DNA of 64,000 nt from Diaminobutyricibacter sp049994905. GTDB taxonomy: Bacteria > Actinomycetota > Actinomycetes > Actinomycetales > Microbacteriaceae. The DNA lies in assembly GCF_049994905.1 (NCBI RefSeq), contig NZ_CP188258.1:1922001-1986000 (forward strand), given 5' to 3'. The notes beneath the pieces are model-generated. The model was not told the origin of the DNA and ran no database searches. It saw only the letters and a list, made by a program, of their open reading frames with translations. Shown one piece after another: positions 18,739 to 27,606 of the stretch (within the stretch, counting starts at the first letter, position 1; each line of letters begins with the position of its first letter). The position numbers and the translations under genes were made by a program.

Positions 18739-19643
18739 CGCGCCTCACCGAACCCATCCGCGTGCGGCTGCTCGAAACGCTTGCCGGACAGCGCAGTGGT
18801 GTGCCCGGGTGGGTGCAGGAGTTCGAGCAGGGTGACGACGTCGGGTTCTTCGGCCCCGACAGTGCCGCGTGGACCATCCACGGCGCGATGCCGACGCTGG
18901 TCGCGGGCATCCGGGCCCTGCTCATGCAGGCACTCCACCCGGGGGCACTGGCGGGCGTGCGTGACTGGTCGCGGTACCGCGAGGACCCGCTCGGCCGGCT
19001 GGGTGGCACCATTCGGTGGATCCACACCGTGACCTACGGCGACACGGCACAGGCCGCACAGGGCTCCGACTGGGTGCTGCGGCTTCACGAGCGCGTCGTC
19101 GGCACCTACGTGGATGCCCAGGGTGCCAGCCGCACCTACGCGGCGAACGATCCGCACCTGCTGAGCTGGGTGCACCTGGCGTTCACCGACTCGTTCCTCA
19201 CCGCCCACGAGCTCTGGGGAGAGCCGGTGCCCGGCGGGTCAGACGGATACGTGCGCGAGTGGGCGAAAGCCGGCGAGCTCATGATGGTTCCCGACCCGCC
19301 GCGCAGCCGGGCCGAGCTGAAGGCGCAGCTCGCCGCCTTTCTCCCCGAGCTCAGGGGTGGGGCGGATGCTGACGAGATCGTGCGCTTCGTGCGTCGCGCC
19401 CCGCTTCGGCGAACCCTGCGGCCGTCGTATGCCGTGCTCTTCGCCGGTGCCGTGCACTCGCTCGAGCCGCCGTATCGCGAACTGCTGGGCCTGCGTGAAG
19501 CGCATCTGGGTCCGCTGCGACTGCCCGTCGCCGGTGCGACGTCCCTCGTGCTGCACGGGGCGGGCAGGATGCTCGGCCCGAGGAGCGCAGGAGAGATCGC
19601 CGCACGGCGGCGGCTGGAACGGCTGGGCGCTAGCGCTTCTTGA
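18735..19643 (+). CDS. oxygenase MpaB family protein (DUF2236)
   Basis: 302 residues with the hallmarks of the MpaB/latex-clearing DUF2236 family: MPTLVAGIRALLMQALHPGALAGV, TIRWIHTVTYGDTA (conserved R/H) and LLSWVHLAFTDSFL. These proteins bind heme b in characterised relatives; the substrate here is unknown. The start overlaps the upstream gene by ATGA, so it is co-translated with the YbaK-domain gene. Its 3' end overlaps the convergent 45-residue gene by 14 bp. Confidence 0.82.
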   Translation: MTRLTEPIRVRLLETLAGQRSGVPGWVQEFEQGDDVGFFGPDSAAWTIHGAMPTLVAGIRALLMQALHPGALAGVRDWSRYREDPLGRLGGTIRWIHTVTYGDTAQAAQGSDWVLRLHERVVGTYVDAQGASRTYAANDPHLLSWVHLAFTDSFLTAHELWGEPVPGGSDGYVREWAKAGELMMVPDPPRSRAELKAQLAAFLPELRGGADADEIVRFVRRAPLRRTLRPSYAVLFAGAVHSLEPPYRELLGLREAHLGPLRLPVAGATSLVLHGAGRMLGPRSAGEIAARRRLERLGASAS

Positions 19644-19767
19644 TGTCGGAGACGGCGTCGAGATGTGCCTTCGCATCCGACTTCGTGCGTTTGTCGAGCC
19701 GCTTCTCCTTCAGGGACTTGCTCGCGGCGGTCTTGGAACTGTTCTTCTTCGGTGACTTGTCAGACAT
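19630..19767 (-). CDS. small Lys-rich protein (45 aa)
   Basis: Starts MSDKSPKKNSSKTAASKS and ends HLDAVSDIKKR; about 30% Lys/Arg. Very similar short basic proteins are common in actinobacteria, usually hypothetical. The Shine-Dalgarno GGGAG lies about 6 nt upstream of the ATG at 19765-19767. Single gene, divergent from the APC permease, overlapping the oxygenase 3' end by 14 bp. No function proposed. Confidence 0.75.
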   Translation of the reverse strand: MSDKSPKKNSSKTAASKSLKEKRLDKRTKSDAKAHLDAVSDIKKR

Positions 19768-19785
19768 GGTGACTCCCTTGATCGA

Positions 19786-19945
19786 GAGTCGAACGACTCC
19801 GTAGTGCTGACTTTATGCCCTTTCTCTGCGCGCCATGCCGACTCCACAGGTACGTGCAGGAACTGACGAAAAGGCGTAGACATGTCTCGTCGGGCTGTTC
19901 ACCGTTGAACAGCCGTTCGCGACCAGGTTCGGCCGGCATGCCGGC
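19786..19945. promoter_or_regulatory. cluster of palindromes in divergent leader
   Basis: Four separate symmetric elements: 19786-19799 (GAGTCG-AA-CGACTC), 19878-19887 (perfect 10-bp palindrome), 19893-19914 (9-bp stem, 4-nt loop) and 19932-19945 (perfect 14-bp palindrome). They fill the 197 bp between the small basic gene and the permease. They could be operators or mRNA leader structures for the permease. Confidence 0.4.
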
Positions 19946-19964
19946 GGCAGTGTTGGGAGACCCG

Positions 19965-21731
19965 ATGACGACCACTGTTCCCCCCGATTCCAACCCCGAT
20001 TCCGTGGACAGCAAGGGACTGAAGTCCGGCGCGCTCGGTCTCGTCTCGAGCGTTGTCGTAGGTGTCGCTTCGACGGCGCCCGCCTACAGCCTCGCAGCGA
20101 GCCTGGGGTTCATCGTCGTCGGCGGCACACTCGCGGCGGGTGTTCACGCGCCCGGGATCGTGCTCCTGGCGTTCATCCCGATGTACCTGATCGCGGTGGC
20201 CTACCAGGAGCTGAACAAGGCCGAGCCGGACTGCGGCACCACGTTCACCTGGGCGACACGGGCGTTCGGCCCGATCACCGGCTGGATGGGCGGCTGGGGC
20301 ATCATCGTCGCCGATGTGATCGTCATGTCGAACCTGGCGCAGATCGCCGGGTCGTACACGTTCACCTTCATCGGGGGCTTCGGGCTGCCCGGAGTGGCGG
20401 CGCTGGCGAACAATGAGATCGCAACACTCATCGCCGGCCTGCTGTGGATCGCCGTCATGACGTGGATCTGCTATCGCGGGATCGAGATCTCGGCGCGCGT
20501 GCAGTACGTCCTGCTCGGGTTCGAGGTGATCATCCTGCTGTTCTTCGCCGGGTTCGCGCTCGTCAAGGTCTATACGGGCAACGGTGAGCCGTACTCGCTG
20601 ATCCCACAGTGGAACTGGTTCAACCCGTTCGGGCTCGACTTCAGCCAGACGATCGCCCCGGCCATGCTGACCGCGATCTTCATCTATTGGGGCTGGGACA
20701 CGGCGGTCTCGATCAATGAGGAGACCAAGGACCCCGAGAAGACGCCCGGCCGCGCGGCTGTGATCAGCACGCTCCTCCTGCTCCTCACCTACGCCATCGT
20801 CACGGTCGCTGCGATCGCGTTCGCCGGGGTCGGCGACAAGGGCATCGGATTGGCGAACCCGGCCAACTCGAGTGACGTCTTCGCGGCCATCGGGCCGACA
20901 CTGTTCGGCTCAGGGCCCGTCGGATCGATCCTGCTGACGCTTCTCGGGTTCTCGATCCTGACCTCCGCATCTGCTTCGACGCAGACGACCATCCTCCCGA
21001 CGGCGCGCACCGCGCTGTCGATGGCGGTCTACAAGGCGATCCCCGAGAAGTTCGCGAAGATCCACCCCAAGTACCTGACGCCGACCTGGTCGACGATCGG
21101 CATGGGCATCATCTCGGCGGCGTTCTACCTGATCTTCTCAGCGATCAGCTTCAGCCTGCTGAACGCCCTGATCGGGTCGATCGGCCTGATGATCGCTTTC
21201 TACTACGGGCTCACCGGCTTCGTCTGCGTCTGGTTCTACCGCAAGACGATGTTCAGGTCGTTCCGGACTGTGATCTTCCGTGGAGTCTTCCCGTTCGTCG
21301 GGGGCCTCATCCTGCTCGCTGTGTTCGTCTATGGACTCGTCCAGTTCGCAGCCCCCGACTGGCTGGTCGACGACAACGGCAAGAACGTGACGATCTTCGG
21401 TATCGGCGCTGAAGCGGTCGTGGGTGTCGGCGGCCTCCTGATCGGCCTGGTGCTGATGTTCATCTGGTGGCTCGTCAGGCCCGACTTCTTCCGCGGCAAG
21501 ACGCTTCCGATGCGCTCGGACGACCTTGTGCTCGCGTCGGTCGACGGGGGCCTGGTCGGGTTCGGGCTTCCCGACTCCGGGACCTTCGCGACGGTCATCG
21601 CCCCCGACCTGTCGAACCTGCCTCCCGGGCAGACGGCGATCAACGCCGAGACCGGTGAACCGGTGGAGACCCCGGCGGTGCTCCCGCCATCCGACACCCA
21701 CTACGCCAAGCCGCCGGACGAGCGGGAGTGA
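19965..21731 (+). CDS. APC-family amino acid permease
   Basis: 588 residues with about 12 predicted membrane segments. N-terminal LVSSVVVGVASTAPAYSLA and the substrate-site glycines are typical of the APC superfamily; YWGWDTAVSINEET and STQTTILPTARTALSMA also fit. It has a long cytoplasmic C-terminal tail (PDLSNLPPGQTAINAETGEP). ATG 19965 follows GGGAGA by about 5 nt; an in-frame extension upstream is rejected. Substrate not predictable from sequence alone. Confidence 0.88.
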   Translation: MTTTVPPDSNPDSVDSKGLKSGALGLVSSVVVGVASTAPAYSLAASLGFIVVGGTLAAGVHAPGIVLLAFIPMYLIAVAYQELNKAEPDCGTTFTWATRAFGPITGWMGGWGIIVADVIVMSNLAQIAGSYTFTFIGGFGLPGVAALANNEIATLIAGLLWIAVMTWICYRGIEISARVQYVLLGFEVIILLFFAGFALVKVYTGNGEPYSLIPQWNWFNPFGLDFSQTIAPAMLTAIFIYWGWDTAVSINEETKDPEKTPGRAAVISTLLLLLTYAIVTVAAIAFAGVGDKGIGLANPANSSDVFAAIGPTLFGSGPVGSILLTLLGFSILTSASASTQTTILPTARTALSMAVYKAIPEKFAKIHPKYLTPTWSTIGMGIISAAFYLIFSAISFSLLNALIGSIGLMIAFYYGLTGFVCVWFYRKTMFRSFRTVIFRGVFPFVGGLILLAVFVYGLVQFAAPDWLVDDNGKNVTIFGIGAEAVVGVGGLLIGLVLMFIWWLVRPDFFRGKTLPMRSDDLVLASVDGGLVGFGLPDSGTFATVIAPDLSNLPPGQTAINAETGEPVETPAVLPPSDTHYAKPPDERE

Positions 21732-21777
21732 TGGGGTATCGCGCGGCAGATGTCAGGACCGTGAATAGGCTGTCTGC

Positions 21778-22314
21778 ATGAGTACGACTCCGCCGAGCGA
21801 ACCTGAGGGAACCGAGTCAGCCGGTGGCACCCGCCGCCGGGTGATCGAGTGGGAGGATCCGGCGCCCGGTGTCGCAGTGATGCCGACCATGTCCGGTCTC
21901 GATTACCTGAAGACGCTGATCGGGCAGGAGTTGCCGCCGCCACCGATCATGTCTCACCTGAACATGACGCTGGTGGATGCGCAGGTCGGCACGGCGACGT
22001 TCGAGTGCACCCCCGACGAGTCGCACTACAACCCGATCGGAACGGTGCACGGAGGGCTGGTGTGCACTCTGCTCGACTCGGCGCTCGGCTGCGCAGTGCA
22101 GAGTACGCTCGCGCAGGGCCAGGGTTACACCTCGATCGGTATCACGGTGAACTACCTCAGGCCGGTGCACGCGAATGCGGGACCGCTCACCTGCGTCGGC
22201 ACGGTCACCAAGCCGGGCAATCGTGTCGCGTTCGCCGACGGGGTGGTGACGGATGCGTCCGGCAAGGTCGTCGCGACCGCCACGGGTTCGTTGCTCGTGT
22301 TCCCGATCGCGTAG
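21778..22314 (+). CDS. PaaI-family hotdog thioesterase
   Basis: 178 residues. Hotdog-fold motif HYNPIGTVHGGLVCTLLDSALGCAV at about residues 82-106, with HGG and the catalytic Asp. Likely hydrolyses acyl- or aryl-CoA thioesters. TAGGCT (21766-21771) ends 6 nt before the ATG. Converges on the acyl-CoA ligase with only 10 bp between them. Confidence 0.85.
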   Translation: MSTTPPSEPEGTESAGGTRRRVIEWEDPAPGVAVMPTMSGLDYLKTLIGQELPPPPIMSHLNMTLVDAQVGTATFECTPDESHYNPIGTVHGGLVCTLLDSALGCAVQSTLAQGQGYTSIGITVNYLRPVHANAGPLTCVGTVTKPGNRVAFADGVVTDASGKVVATATGSLLVFPIA

Positions 22315-22324
22315 TTCGCGAACG

Positions 22325-24016
22325 CTACTCCGCCTTCGTCATCAGCTGTTCGCGCACCTGGCGGCGCACGACCTTGCCGATGAGGGAGCGCGGCAGCTCG
22401 TCGACCTGAGTGATGTGCCTCGGCACCTTGTACGGAGTGAGGTTCTCGCGGGCGAAGGCGCGGATCGCGGTCTCATCGAAGGACGCGCCCGGTTTCATGA
22501 CGACAGCGGCCACGACATCTTCACCGCCGCGCCCGTGCGGCACGCCCACGACTGCGACATCTGCAACGCCCTCGACGGTGCGCAGGCAGTCCTCGACCTC
22601 GGTGGGCGCCACGTTGAAGCCGCCGGTGATGATGAGTTCCTTGATGCGGTCGACGATGCGCACGTAGCCCTCGTCGTCCATCGTGACGATGTCGCCGGTG
22701 CGGAACCAGCCATCGTCGTCGAGCACTTTGGCCGTCTCGTCGGGCTTGCGCCAGTACCCCGAGAACACCTGCGGCCCGCGGGCGACGAGTTCGCCCTCTT
22801 CGCCGAAATCGCGGTCGGTGGAGGGATTCTCCGGGTCGACGACGCGCAGCTCCGTGCTCGGCAGGGCAAGGCCGACGGTCCCGGCCTTGCGCGTGCTCCC
22901 GACCGGGTTCGCCATGAGCACCGGCGAGCATTCGGAGAGTCCGTAGCCTTCGACGAGATAGCCGCCGGTCTCCTTCTCCCACATGCTGACGATCGTGTCG
23001 GGCAGGTTCATCGCCCCGGAGATCGCGATGTCGATGCCGCTGAGCGACACCTTCTTCGCTTTCGCCGCCGTGGCGAGGCGTTCATAGATGGGAGGAACCG
23101 CCGGGAGGAACGTCGGCGGCCGCCTGCGCACCACATCGAGCACGAGGTCGGGGTCGAATTTCGGGAACAGCACGAGGCGCGATCCCATGCTCATGGCAAA
23201 CGTGAGGCAGAGGGTGAGACCGTAGGCGTGGAACAAGGGCAGTACCGCGTAGACGACGGATCTGCCGCGCTCGATCGCGGGAACCCACGCCCGCGCCTGG
23301 GCGGCGTTCACACCGAGGTTCAGGTGGCTGAGCATGGCGCCCTTTGGCACGCCGGTGGTGCCGCTGGTGTACTGGATGAGGGCGAGGTCAGAGGCCTCCG
23401 GGCGGGGATGCGTCGCCGGGATGCGACGGTTGTCGAGCAGCTTCTCCCAGGTGATCGTGCCCCGCGCCTGCGTGGTCAGCTGATCGCGCGCCTTGCGTGC
23501 CGCGGCGACGGGCAGCCGAAGGGCGAAGCGTTTCGAGACCGGCATCGCGCGGGTGATGTCGACGGAGATGACGGTGGTGACGCCGAGGTCGGCGGGCAGG
23601 TCCTGCACGGTCGCGCTGGCCTTGTCCCAGACGATCGCGACCTGCGCCCCATGGTCTTCGAACTGGTGCCGCAGTTCGCGCGGTGTGTAGAGAGGGTTGT
23701 GCTCGACCACGATGGCGCCGAGCCGCAGAACGGCGTAGAAGGCCGCAACGTGCTGGGGGCAGTTCGGGAGCACGAGGGCGACGCGATCGCCTTTGCCGAC
23801 GCCGAGGCGTCGAAGGCCTTCGGCCGCGCGCGCGATCTGGTCGCCGAGCTCGGAGTAGGTCGTTGTCGCTCCGAAGAACTCGAGTGCGACGTTCTTTCCG
23901 TAGGTTGCGACGGAGTCGTCGATCAGGTGGGCGAGGGAACCCTCAGGAAGTTCGACGTCGTCGGGGACACCGGGGGCGTAACAGGCCGTCCACGGCCGCT
24001 CTGCGTACGTAGTCAC
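22325..24016 (-). CDS. long-chain fatty-acid--CoA ligase
   Basis: 563 residues of the adenylate-forming family: P-loop YTSGTTGVPKGAML, MNLPDTIVSMWEKETGGYLVEGYGLSE (A5), GWFRTGDIVTMDDEGY (A7) and SLIGKVVRRQVRE containing the C-terminal lysine (A10). Activates fatty acids to acyl-CoA. GTG 24016 is preceded by TAGGCT (24028-24023 on this strand) with a 6-nt spacer. Chain length is not predictable. Confidence 0.93.
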   Translation of the reverse strand: MTTYAERPWTACYAPGVPDDVELPEGSLAHLIDDSVATYGKNVALEFFGATTTYSELGDQIARAAEGLRRLGVGKGDRVALVLPNCPQHVAAFYAVLRLGAIVVEHNPLYTPRELRHQFEDHGAQVAIVWDKASATVQDLPADLGVTTVISVDITRAMPVSKRFALRLPVAAARKARDQLTTQARGTITWEKLLDNRRIPATHPRPEASDLALIQYTSGTTGVPKGAMLSHLNLGVNAAQARAWVPAIERGRSVVYAVLPLFHAYGLTLCLTFAMSMGSRLVLFPKFDPDLVLDVVRRRPPTFLPAVPPIYERLATAAKAKKVSLSGIDIAISGAMNLPDTIVSMWEKETGGYLVEGYGLSECSPVLMANPVGSTRKAGTVGLALPSTELRVVDPENPSTDRDFGEEGELVARGPQVFSGYWRKPDETAKVLDDDGWFRTGDIVTMDDEGYVRIVDRIKELIITGGFNVAPTEVEDCLRTVEGVADVAVVGVPHGRGGEDVVAAVVMKPGASFDETAIRAFARENLTPYKVPRHITQVDELPRSLIGKVVRRQVREQLMTKAE

Positions 24017-24025
24017 GCACCGAGC

Positions 24026-24679
24026 CTACGCGCCGCGCACCGCCTCGGCGATCGGCGTGTCACCGCTGATGACCTCCCACTGGCGGCCGATCGACCGTGG
24101 CTCGTCGATGCACGCGACGATCAGCGCCGCGACGTCCTCGCGCGGGATCGAACCTCGCGGAACGGTCGTGCCGAGCAGGATTCTCCCTGTGCCGTCCTCG
24201 TAGGTGAGCGCTCCGGGGCGCAGGATGGTCCAGTCGAGTCCTGACTGCCGGAGTACGGCATCCGCGTCACGCTTGGCCGCGACATACGCCGCCCACTGTT
24301 CGTCGGCGTCTTGCGCCACCGGGTTGTCGACACCCCATGCTGAGACCTGGATGAACCGGCGGGCGCCGGCGATGATCGCTGCCTGAACCGACTTCACCGA
24401 GCCCGCATAGTCGACAGTGCGCTTGCGTTCGACGCCCGACCCGGGGCCGGCTCCCGCGCTGAAGACCACGACATCGCAGCCGGCGAACGGTATCGCGAGC
24501 TGCTCCGCAGACGCGGACTCGATGTCGACGAGCGCGCCCTCCCCGCCCAGGCGGAAGACGTCTTCGCCGTGATCCTCGTTGCGCACGACACCGACGAACT
24601 CGTCGCCCCTGTCGTAGAGCAGGCGCATCAGCTGCTGCGCGACTTTACCGTGGGCACCGACGATGGCAACGCGAGTCAT
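24026..24679 (-). CDS. NAD(P)H-binding Rossmann protein (atypical SDR)
   Basis: 217 residues. N-terminal VAIVGAHGKVAQQLMRLL gives the glycine-rich dinucleotide motif; DVVVFSAGAGPG and LDWTILRPGALTYEDGTG are typical of NmrA/YhfK-like atypical SDRs. The ATG at 24677-24679 has GGAGGAAG about 8 nt upstream. It lies just upstream of the acyl-CoA ligase on the same strand, but the ligase has its own promoter. Substrate unknown. Confidence 0.87.
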   Translation of the reverse strand: MTRVAIVGAHGKVAQQLMRLLYDRGDEFVGVVRNEDHGEDVFRLGGEGALVDIESASAEQLAIPFAGCDVVVFSAGAGPGSGVERKRTVDYAGSVKSVQAAIIAGARRFIQVSAWGVDNPVAQDADEQWAAYVAAKRDADAVLRQSGLDWTILRPGALTYEDGTGRILLGTTVPRGSIPREDVAALIVACIDEPRSIGRQWEVISGDTPIAEAVRGA

Positions 24680-24805
24680 GCCCCCATCTTCCTCCCGGCT
24701 GTCCGCTGCGCCCAAGGCGAACATCCTGTCGCTCCGGGCTCCGGGTTGGTATCGTCTCGAAGGACCGCGGATGTGCGGTCGCCCTATCGTCTGGAGAACT
24801 ACCGC

Positions 24806-25111
24806 ATGCTGCAGTTCCTCGACCTTCTGGCCCGGTTCGTCGCCGGGTCGCTGGAGGTTCTGCGCGGAGCATCCGGACCGGGCACCGCGCTCGCGATCGC
24901 CGGCGCCGTCGGTGCGATCGGACTGGCGTCGCTTCTCGTCGCCGCCTCGGTGCGTTACGTGGTGGCGCTTGCCGCATCCCTGGTCGTCGGCGATGGGCTC
25001 GCGCATCCGATCGAGCCTGCCGACCGCGGCGAACTGCTCAGCCAGTCAGACCCCGACGCCGACGGGCACGCTCGCCCGCGAGCGCCGGCGCAGTCCCTCC
25101 AGGCCGCGTAG
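24806..25111 (+). CDS. small membrane protein, DUF6412-like
   Basis: 101 residues: an N-terminal amphipathic part (LQFLDLLARFVAGSLEVLRG) and two hydrophobic segments (ALAIAGAVGAIGLASLLVAA; VVALAASLVV), then a polar tail. Resembles the DUF6412 proteins that sit beside YidC-like genes in actinobacteria (recalled, not searched). The ATG has GGAGAA about 8 nt upstream. The frame extends upstream but without a ribosome-binding site. Confidence 0.7.
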   Translation: MLQFLDLLARFVAGSLEVLRGASGPGTALAIAGAVGAIGLASLLVAASVRYVVALAASLVVGDGLAHPIEPADRGELLSQSDPDADGHARPRAPAQSLQAA

Positions 25112-25125
25112 CGCCGCTCCAGAAC

Positions 25126-25140
25126 GCCCGGATGCCGGGC
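25126..25140. other. GC-rich hairpin between membrane protein and yidC paralogue
   Basis: A 6-bp perfect stem (GCCCGG / CCGGGC) with an ATG triloop. It may modulate read-through; no T tract. Confidence 0.3.
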
Positions 25141-25207
25141 CCTGTTCGCGTGCGCCCGTGCGGTCATACGGTACCCACCCATCCGTAGACGCAGGGACGT
25201 ATTTCTC

Positions 25208-25972
25208 ATGGACTTCTTTTCTTTCGGCCCGATTGCGGCCATCCTCGACGCGGCATATCGCTTCGTCACGACCCTTTCCGCGGCGGTCGAACCCGTCGTC
25301 GGCGCGGCGAGCGGCCTGCTCGCCGTCGTCATCCTCACCATGCTCGTGCGCGCCGTGCTGATCCCGGTCGGCCGCTCGCAGGTGCGCGCCGAATTCACCA
25401 GGAGGCGGCTCGCCCCGAAGCTCGCCGACCTGCAGAAGAAGCACGGCAAGGACCGCGAGACCCTCAGCCGAAAGACCATGGAGCTGTACGCGGCCGAGAA
25501 AGCCTCGCCGTTCGCTGGCTTTCTCCCGCTGCTGTTGCAGATCCCGGTGGTCTCACTGGTCTACGCGTTGTTCACGCACGTGCAGATCACCGGCCACGCC
25601 AACGCCCTCCTGGCCGAGCACGTGTTCGGAGCGCCGCTCGGTACGAGTTTCGTCGGGCTGGCGGGGGCCGTGGGAACGGTGTGGCCGTCGATCGTCGTGT
25701 ATCTGGTGGTGCTGGCGCTGATCGTGGCGGTGACCACGGTCTCGCGCCGCGTGCTCGCTCTTCCGCTCCCGCAGGGATCGGGCGCGCCCACGGGCTTCGT
25801 GAGGGCCATGTCATTCCTCCCGTACGTCACGGTCGTCTTCGCAGCGTTCGTGCCGCTGGCGGCCGCGGTGTACATCCTGACGTCGACGGCGTGGACGGTC
25901 GCCGAGCGGTTCACACTGCGACGGATGCTCGACCCCGATCGCGGCGCACGTTCCCGCCCGGCGATCGGCTGA
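25208..25972 (+). CDS. YidC/Oxa1-family membrane protein insertase (paralogue)
   Basis: 254 residues with the YidC core: ILTMLVRAVLIPVGRSQVR carries the conserved intramembrane Arg (R48), a cytoplasmic helical hairpin (LAPKLADLQKKHGKDRETL), then FAGFLPLLLQIPVVSLVYALF and two or three further membrane segments. It lacks the long N-terminal domain and conserved tail of housekeeping YidC, and is not near rpmH/rnpA, so it is probably a secondary insertase. It follows the DUF6412-like gene by 96 bp. Confidence 0.87.
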   Translation: MDFFSFGPIAAILDAAYRFVTTLSAAVEPVVGAASGLLAVVILTMLVRAVLIPVGRSQVRAEFTRRRLAPKLADLQKKHGKDRETLSRKTMELYAAEKASPFAGFLPLLLQIPVVSLVYALFTHVQITGHANALLAEHVFGAPLGTSFVGLAGAVGTVWPSIVVYLVVLALIVAVTTVSRRVLALPLPQGSGAPTGFVRAMSFLPYVTVVFAAFVPLAAAVYILTSTAWTVAERFTLRRMLDPDRGARSRPAIG

Positions 25973-26034
25973 GGTGCGAAGGACCCGCGCAGAACCTCGA
26001 ATCGTGCCCGGTTCGCGGTGGCACAATGGGCGCC

Positions 26035-26355
26035 ATGAGGAGAAGCAGAACTCGTCAGGTCCACGACCCGCACGATCATCCGTTCGGGGTCGGCGTCCAG
26101 GTGCACGTGCCGGAGGCGGCGTGGGGAGACCTCGACGCGTGGGAGGGCGAGCCCACCGGGGTCATCGTCTCGACGGGAACCGCCCGGCCCGATGGGGCAA
26201 ATGTGCCCGGCCCGTCCGGACCGGTCTGGGTGGTCGCCTTCGACGCGCCGCAATACCGGCGCGACGGCCGTGGCCCGTTCGAGCAGGCGGAGATCCCGCA
26301 GTCGAGGCTTGTGGCGGCAGAGCCGATCAGTGACGACTCGTGGCCGCGCGGCTGA
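26035..26355 (+). CDS. hypothetical protein (106 aa)
   Basis: Soluble, acidic, with FGVGVQVHVPEAAWGDLDAWEGEPTG-type beta-rich sequence and PVWVVAFDAPQYRRDGRGP. I do not recognise a characterised family. CACAAT (26022-26027) lies 7 nt before ATG 26035; ATG 26026 overlaps that hexamer and is less likely. It overlaps the next gene by 16 bp. Confidence 0.6.
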   Translation: MRRSRTRQVHDPHDHPFGVGVQVHVPEAAWGDLDAWEGEPTGVIVSTGTARPDGANVPGPSGPVWVVAFDAPQYRRDGRGPFEQAEIPQSRLVAAEPISDDSWPRG

Positions 26356-26897
26356 AGCTCGGCGTCGGGCTGGTCCGAGGCATCAATGTCGGCCCATCAT
26401 CCGCTGTCGCGATGTCGGACCTGGCGGCGTCGTTCGAGGCGGTCGGATTCACGGGCGTTCGCACGCTCCTGCGCAGCGGCAACGTCGTCTTCGAGGCGTC
26501 CGACGGGTCGGGTGCGGGGGAGCGGGTGAAGGCGGTGGAGCGGGAGCTCACCGCGCGGTCGGGAGTGTCCGCACGGGTCATGCTCATTGCCGAGGAAGAG
26601 TTCCGGCGCATCGCGGCGGAGAACCCGCTTCTGGATGCCGGCGACGATTTCTCAAAACAGGTGGTGACGTTCCTGGGCGCTGAGCCGATGCCGCGCAGGC
26701 TCGACGTGCCCGATGCGGAGACGATCGCGCCGGAGGTGGTGGCGGTCGGCCGCCAGGCGATCTACCAGTGGTGCCCGCTGGGTGTCTCGAAGACGAAGCT
26801 CCCCGCTGCTTTCTGGCGACAGCTCGACCCGGCGGCGACGGCACGCAACTGGCGCACCGTCCAGCGGATTCTGGAGGAGCTGGACGCCCGAACCTGA
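26340..26897 (+). CDS. DUF1697 family protein
   Basis: 185 residues: GVGLVRGINVGPSSAVAMSDL, VRTLLRSGNVVFEA and SKTKLPAAFW are hallmark stretches of DUF1697. The function of the family is unknown. GTG start inside the preceding gene, so likely co-translated with it. Confidence 0.85.
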   Translation: MAARLKLGVGLVRGINVGPSSAVAMSDLAASFEAVGFTGVRTLLRSGNVVFEASDGSGAGERVKAVERELTARSGVSARVMLIAEEEFRRIAAENPLLDAGDDFSKQVVTFLGAEPMPRRLDVPDAETIAPEVVAVGRQAIYQWCPLGVSKTKLPAAFWRQLDPAATARNWRTVQRILEELDART

Positions 26898-26921
26898 ACA
26901 TTCGCCGAGATTGGTGCATTT

Positions 26922-26964
26922 CTGAATAGTTTCAGTTGTGCAAAATTGCCGAACGCGCAATTAT
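26922..26964 (+). promoter_or_regulatory. tetR-emrB promoter with two inverted repeats
   Basis: -35 TTGTGC (26936-26941), a 17-nt spacer and -10 AATTAT (26959-26964), 6 nt before the tetR GTG. One inverted repeat (CTGAA-TAGT-TTCAG, 26922-26935) abuts the -35; a second (AATTGC-N7-GCAATT, 26944-26962) fills the spacer and -10. Either is a good candidate operator for autoregulation. Confidence 0.55.
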
Positions 26965-26970
26965 AGAGGG

Positions 26971-27606
26971 GTGACATCCACCGAAACCCCTGGCCTGCGC
27001 GAGCGCAAGCGTGCCGAGACACGCCAGCAGCTCGAACGCGCGGCCGTGACCCTCGCCCTCGAGGTCGGCATGGAGAACGCGACGGTCGACGCAATCTGCG
27101 AATCGATCCCGGTCTCGCCCCGCACGTTCTTCAACTACTTCGACACCAAAGAAGACGCGATCCTCGGTGTGCGCGACGTTGACATCGACGAAGCCGCACT
27201 CGCGGCTCACCTCGAACAGTTCGGCAACGCCGACCTCACCGAGTCGATCGTGGGCCTCATCTTCGCGCTCATCGGCCCCACGGTTCCCGACCACGAGCTG
27301 CGGCAGGGTCGCATGGAGCTGGCGCGCAAGTACCCGCAACTGCTCGGCCGACAGCTCGCGCAGCTCACCCGAATGGGGCAGCAGCTCGTCGATGCGATCG
27401 CCGTCATCGTCGGCCGCTATCCGCAGTTCGCCGGCGACACCGAGGCGCAGCGCATCGCGTTCGCCGAACTCATCCTTCCGTTCTGTGCCGGCGCCGTGAA
27501 GATCGCCGTCAAAGAATTCATCGCCGCCGGCGGCACCCAGGCCCGTGACGAACTCCAGCAGCGCGCGAACGCGCTCATCCGAGAGGCACTAGAGAAACTG
27601 AAATGA
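26971..27606 (+). CDS. TetR-family transcriptional regulator
   Basis: 211 residues from GTG 26971. The N-terminal HTH reads LERAAVTLALEVGMENATVDAICESIPVSPRTFFNYFDTKED; the C-terminal ligand domain is not recognisable as to effector. It overlaps the efflux gene by ATGA, so it likely represses its own operon and is released by a drug-like ligand. GTG 26938 is an in-frame alternative but lies within the -35. Confidence 0.92.
   Translation: MTSTETPGLRERKRAETRQQLERAAVTLALEVGMENATVDAICESIPVSPRTFFNYFDTKEDAILGVRDVDIDEAALAAHLEQFGNADLTESIVGLIFALIGPTVPDHELRQGRMELARKYPQLLGRQLAQLTRMGQQLVDAIAVIVGRYPQFAGDTEAQRIAFAELILPFCAGAVKIAVKEFIAAGGTQARDELQQRANALIREALEKLK

Noticed and set aside
22253..24244. 663-codon open frame on the plus strand
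   Set aside because: Antisense shadow of the acyl-CoA ligase.
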